From the NCBI RefSeq assembly GCF_013359945.1, contig NZ_JABWCS010000179.1:1-34168 (forward strand): DNA of 34,168 nt. Reading direction: 5' to 3'. The position numbers and the translations under genes are program-made. This document shows, piece after piece, positions 33,064-34,168 of the stretch. Positions within the stretch are counted from its first letter, which is position 1, and the number at the start of each line of letters is the position of its first letter. The stretch comes from Paenibacillus agri (GTDB lineage: Bacteria > Bacillota > Bacilli > Paenibacillales > Paenibacillaceae). Below the pieces are notes generated by a model. The model searched no databases. It was given only the letters and a program-made list of their open reading frames with translations, and had not been told where the DNA came from.

Positions 33064-33657
33064 GTGAATCAAGGACTCATTGTGTTTTTGAACGGAACGT
33101 CAAGTTCTGGAAAGACCTCCATATCGACTGAACTGATAAATCAGAAAGAGATTCCTTTTTATCATTTATCAATTGATGATATTTTTAATAATTACAATGA
33201 TTTTGTTAATAATAAATTTCCAGATGAACCTCCAAGAGGAATAGATCATCAAGTTGTCTCACAAATAGTTGATGATTCCATATTATCAGTGTACCATTCC
33301 ACAATTAAATTGTTATCAGAACTAGGTTTTAATGTAATAGTAGATACCATAATCGCAAACGACAAGTATTTTAATGATTTTTATGATTTACTTGTTGATT
33401 ATCCTATATTGTTTGTAGGCGTACGATGCTCGAAAGAAGAACTCACAAGAAGAGAGCAAAGTAGGGGAGATCGATTAATTGGACTAGCACATTCCCAGTT
33501 CGACAAAGTATATTCCTATAATGAATATGATCTTGAAGTAAATACGGAAAAGTTGAGTCCAACCGAATGTGCCGATAAAATATTAAGTTTTATTAAGTCC
33601 GATCAGGGTTACTCTGCATTTAAGAAATTAAGTAAAAGAGAGATTAGTGTTTCATAA
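33064..33657 (+). CDS. chloramphenicol phosphotransferase-like P-loop kinase
   Basis: 197 residues from GTG 33064, with AAGGGTGA five bases upstream; the GTG three codons earlier touches that site. Walker A is GTSSSGKTS (11-19), followed by HLSIDDIF with Asp38/39 at the place of the catalytic Asp of the Streptomyces chloramphenicol 3-O-phosphotransferase. The lid region reads SKEELTRREQSRGDR. The family includes true drug kinases and small kinases of unknown substrate. Very AT-rich, monocistronic, accessory. Substrate unproven. Confidence 0.8.
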   Translation: MNQGLIVFLNGTSSSGKTSISTELINQKEIPFYHLSIDDIFNNYNDFVNNKFPDEPPRGIDHQVVSQIVDDSILSVYHSTIKLLSELGFNVIVDTIIANDKYFNDFYDLLVDYPILFVGVRCSKEELTRREQSRGDRLIGLAHSQFDKVYSYNEYDLEVNTEKLSPTECADKILSFIKSDQGYSAFKKLSKREISVS

Positions 33658-33907
33658 TAGGCAAATGCATCAGATAACAACATATTCAAGCATTGGGCTA
33701 TTGCCCCCTCAGTCTGCCCACAAGATTTCGGAATTATTTTCTTCTCATCGTCATAACCGTATATCAACCCAAATTCCGGCATAAAGAGGTCGAAAGTAAT
33801 AGCTGGGATCCCCTTATCGACGGACTATTGAATCAAATTGCGTCTAAACAGAACTCAGTACAGATAATTTTCATTGGTACAATGAATAGATTAGATTATT
33901 TTATTTC
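33658..33907. other. gap, weak open frame only
   Basis: An open plus frame of about 80 codons (33,693-33,938) has no ATG and no ribosome site and runs into the riboswitch promoter, so it is not called as a gene. Confidence 0.5.
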
Positions 33908-33936
33908 TTGTTTTATTTGGATTCCTCAAATACAAT
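33908..33936 (+). promoter_or_regulatory. sigma-A-type promoter of the riboswitch leader
   Basis: TTGTTT (33908-33913), exactly 17 bp, then TACAAT (33931-33936). The spacing is ideal, and the predicted RNA begins just before the ZTP element. Confidence 0.65.
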
Positions 33937-33950
33937 AAAGTAAATATTTG

Positions 33951-34020
33951 GTGTGTGCAACTGGCGTAAACGTGGAGAACCACGAGGGAGCACATATTCA
34001 TAACGCCGTACGCCTGGGCA
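33951..34020 (+). promoter_or_regulatory. ZTP (pfl) riboswitch aptamer
   Basis: The 70 bases carry the conserved pieces in order: GTGCAACTGGCG, hairpin CGTGG-AGAA-CCACG (33971-33984), GGGAGCA, a linker, and GCCGTACGCCTGGGCA at 34005-34020. This is the pfl motif, which binds the purine precursor ZMP/ZTP and turns on purine or one-carbon genes when folate-dependent purine synthesis is limited. Its regulated gene is beyond the window. Recognition is by eye; a covariance search would confirm it. Confidence 0.85.
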
Positions 34021-34049
34021 AAGTATTTGATCTTTCGATCAAATACTTT
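34020..34049 (+). repeat. perfect 13-bp hairpin between aptamer and terminator
   Basis: AAAGTATTTGATC (34020-34032), loop TTTC, GATCAAATACTTT (34037-34049). It follows directly on the aptamer and may be a spacer helix of the expression platform. Confidence 0.8.
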
Positions 34050-34060
34050 CAGATTGTCGA

Positions 34061-34098
34061 GAAACCCCGGATATTTAAATATCCAGGGTTTCTTTTTT
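34061..34098 (+). terminator. riboswitch-controlled intrinsic terminator
   Basis: GAAACCCCGGATATT (34061-34075) pairs with AATATCCAGGGTTTC (34078-34092) with one mismatch, then six T. It sits where a ZTP switch of the transcriptional type would have its expression platform. Confidence 0.85.
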
Positions 34099-34168
34099 GC
34101 GTTCAGGCAAGAGCCCGTCGGAAAGCGAGGGTTTTACCCCCGTTTTTCCAGGCGATCCAGATGGATCG

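Noticed and set aside
33693..33938. Open frame of about 80 codons before the riboswitch
   Set aside because: No ATG, no ribosome site, and it overlaps the riboswitch promoter. A decayed gene cannot be excluded.

Overview
The window looks like chromosomal DNA of a Paenibacillus-like member of the Bacillota. The signs are strong AGGAGG ribosome-binding sites, frequent GTG and TTG starts, tight hairpin-plus-T-run terminators, a YtaF-type sporulation membrane protein, DegV, Asp23 and DUF1232 families, and a ZTP-type riboswitch with a terminator. No rRNA, tRNA, CRISPR array, intact transposase or replication origin was seen. The species is an inference; no marker gene is present.

Bases 1-18,400 are dense, moderately GC-rich and mostly on the minus strand. 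They hold: (a) the 3' end of a beta-carbonic-anhydrase-like gene and a two-gene membrane protein/DUF2653 unit (plus strand); (b) a five-gene lantibiotic-immunity module read right to left, ATPase, two permeases, response regulator and histidine kinase (5413 to 1146), with no peptide or biosynthesis gene beside it; (c) a small LSm-like protein; (d) a second operon of response regulator, histidine kinase, AI-2E-family permease and Asp23 protein (9649 to 6047), preceded by four TCTAAA motifs at an exact 11-bp period; (e) degV, an SDR lacking the usual catalytic Tyr/Lys, and an alpha/beta hydrolase; (f) a catabolic cluster of a zinc-less MDR dehydrogenase, two TIM-barrel sugar isomerase/epimerases and an AraC regulator; (g) ytaF divergent from a HTH-DUF1232 regulator, with a 25-bp palindrome between them.

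From about 18.4 kb the window is an accessory mosaic: AT-rich blocks alternate with blocks of ordinary composition, intergenic gaps are longer, and several genes are broken. It contains an intergenic cluster of inverted TTGTAYCYTA motifs, two membrane proteins of unknown function, a GNAT acetyltransferase broken by one missing base, a histidine phosphatase, an ABC-F ATPase of the ribosome-protection type, and an MFS (DHA2) exporter divergent from a TetR regulator. A possible decayed defence locus follows: an HNH protein, a signal-peptide/transmembrane/coiled-coil protein, a broken Walker-A ATPase fragment and further decayed reading frames. Then come a bicupin of the oxalate decarboxylase family whose end overlaps a tyrosine-recombinase C-terminal scrap, and a CPT-like kinase.

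The right edge carries a promoter, a ZTP (pfl) riboswitch, a perfect 13-bp hairpin and an intrinsic terminator. The controlled gene lies beyond the window. Two immunity or efflux modules, an ABC-F gene and a CPT-like kinase suggest a soil organism exposed to antibiotics, but no substrate can be fixed from sequence alone.
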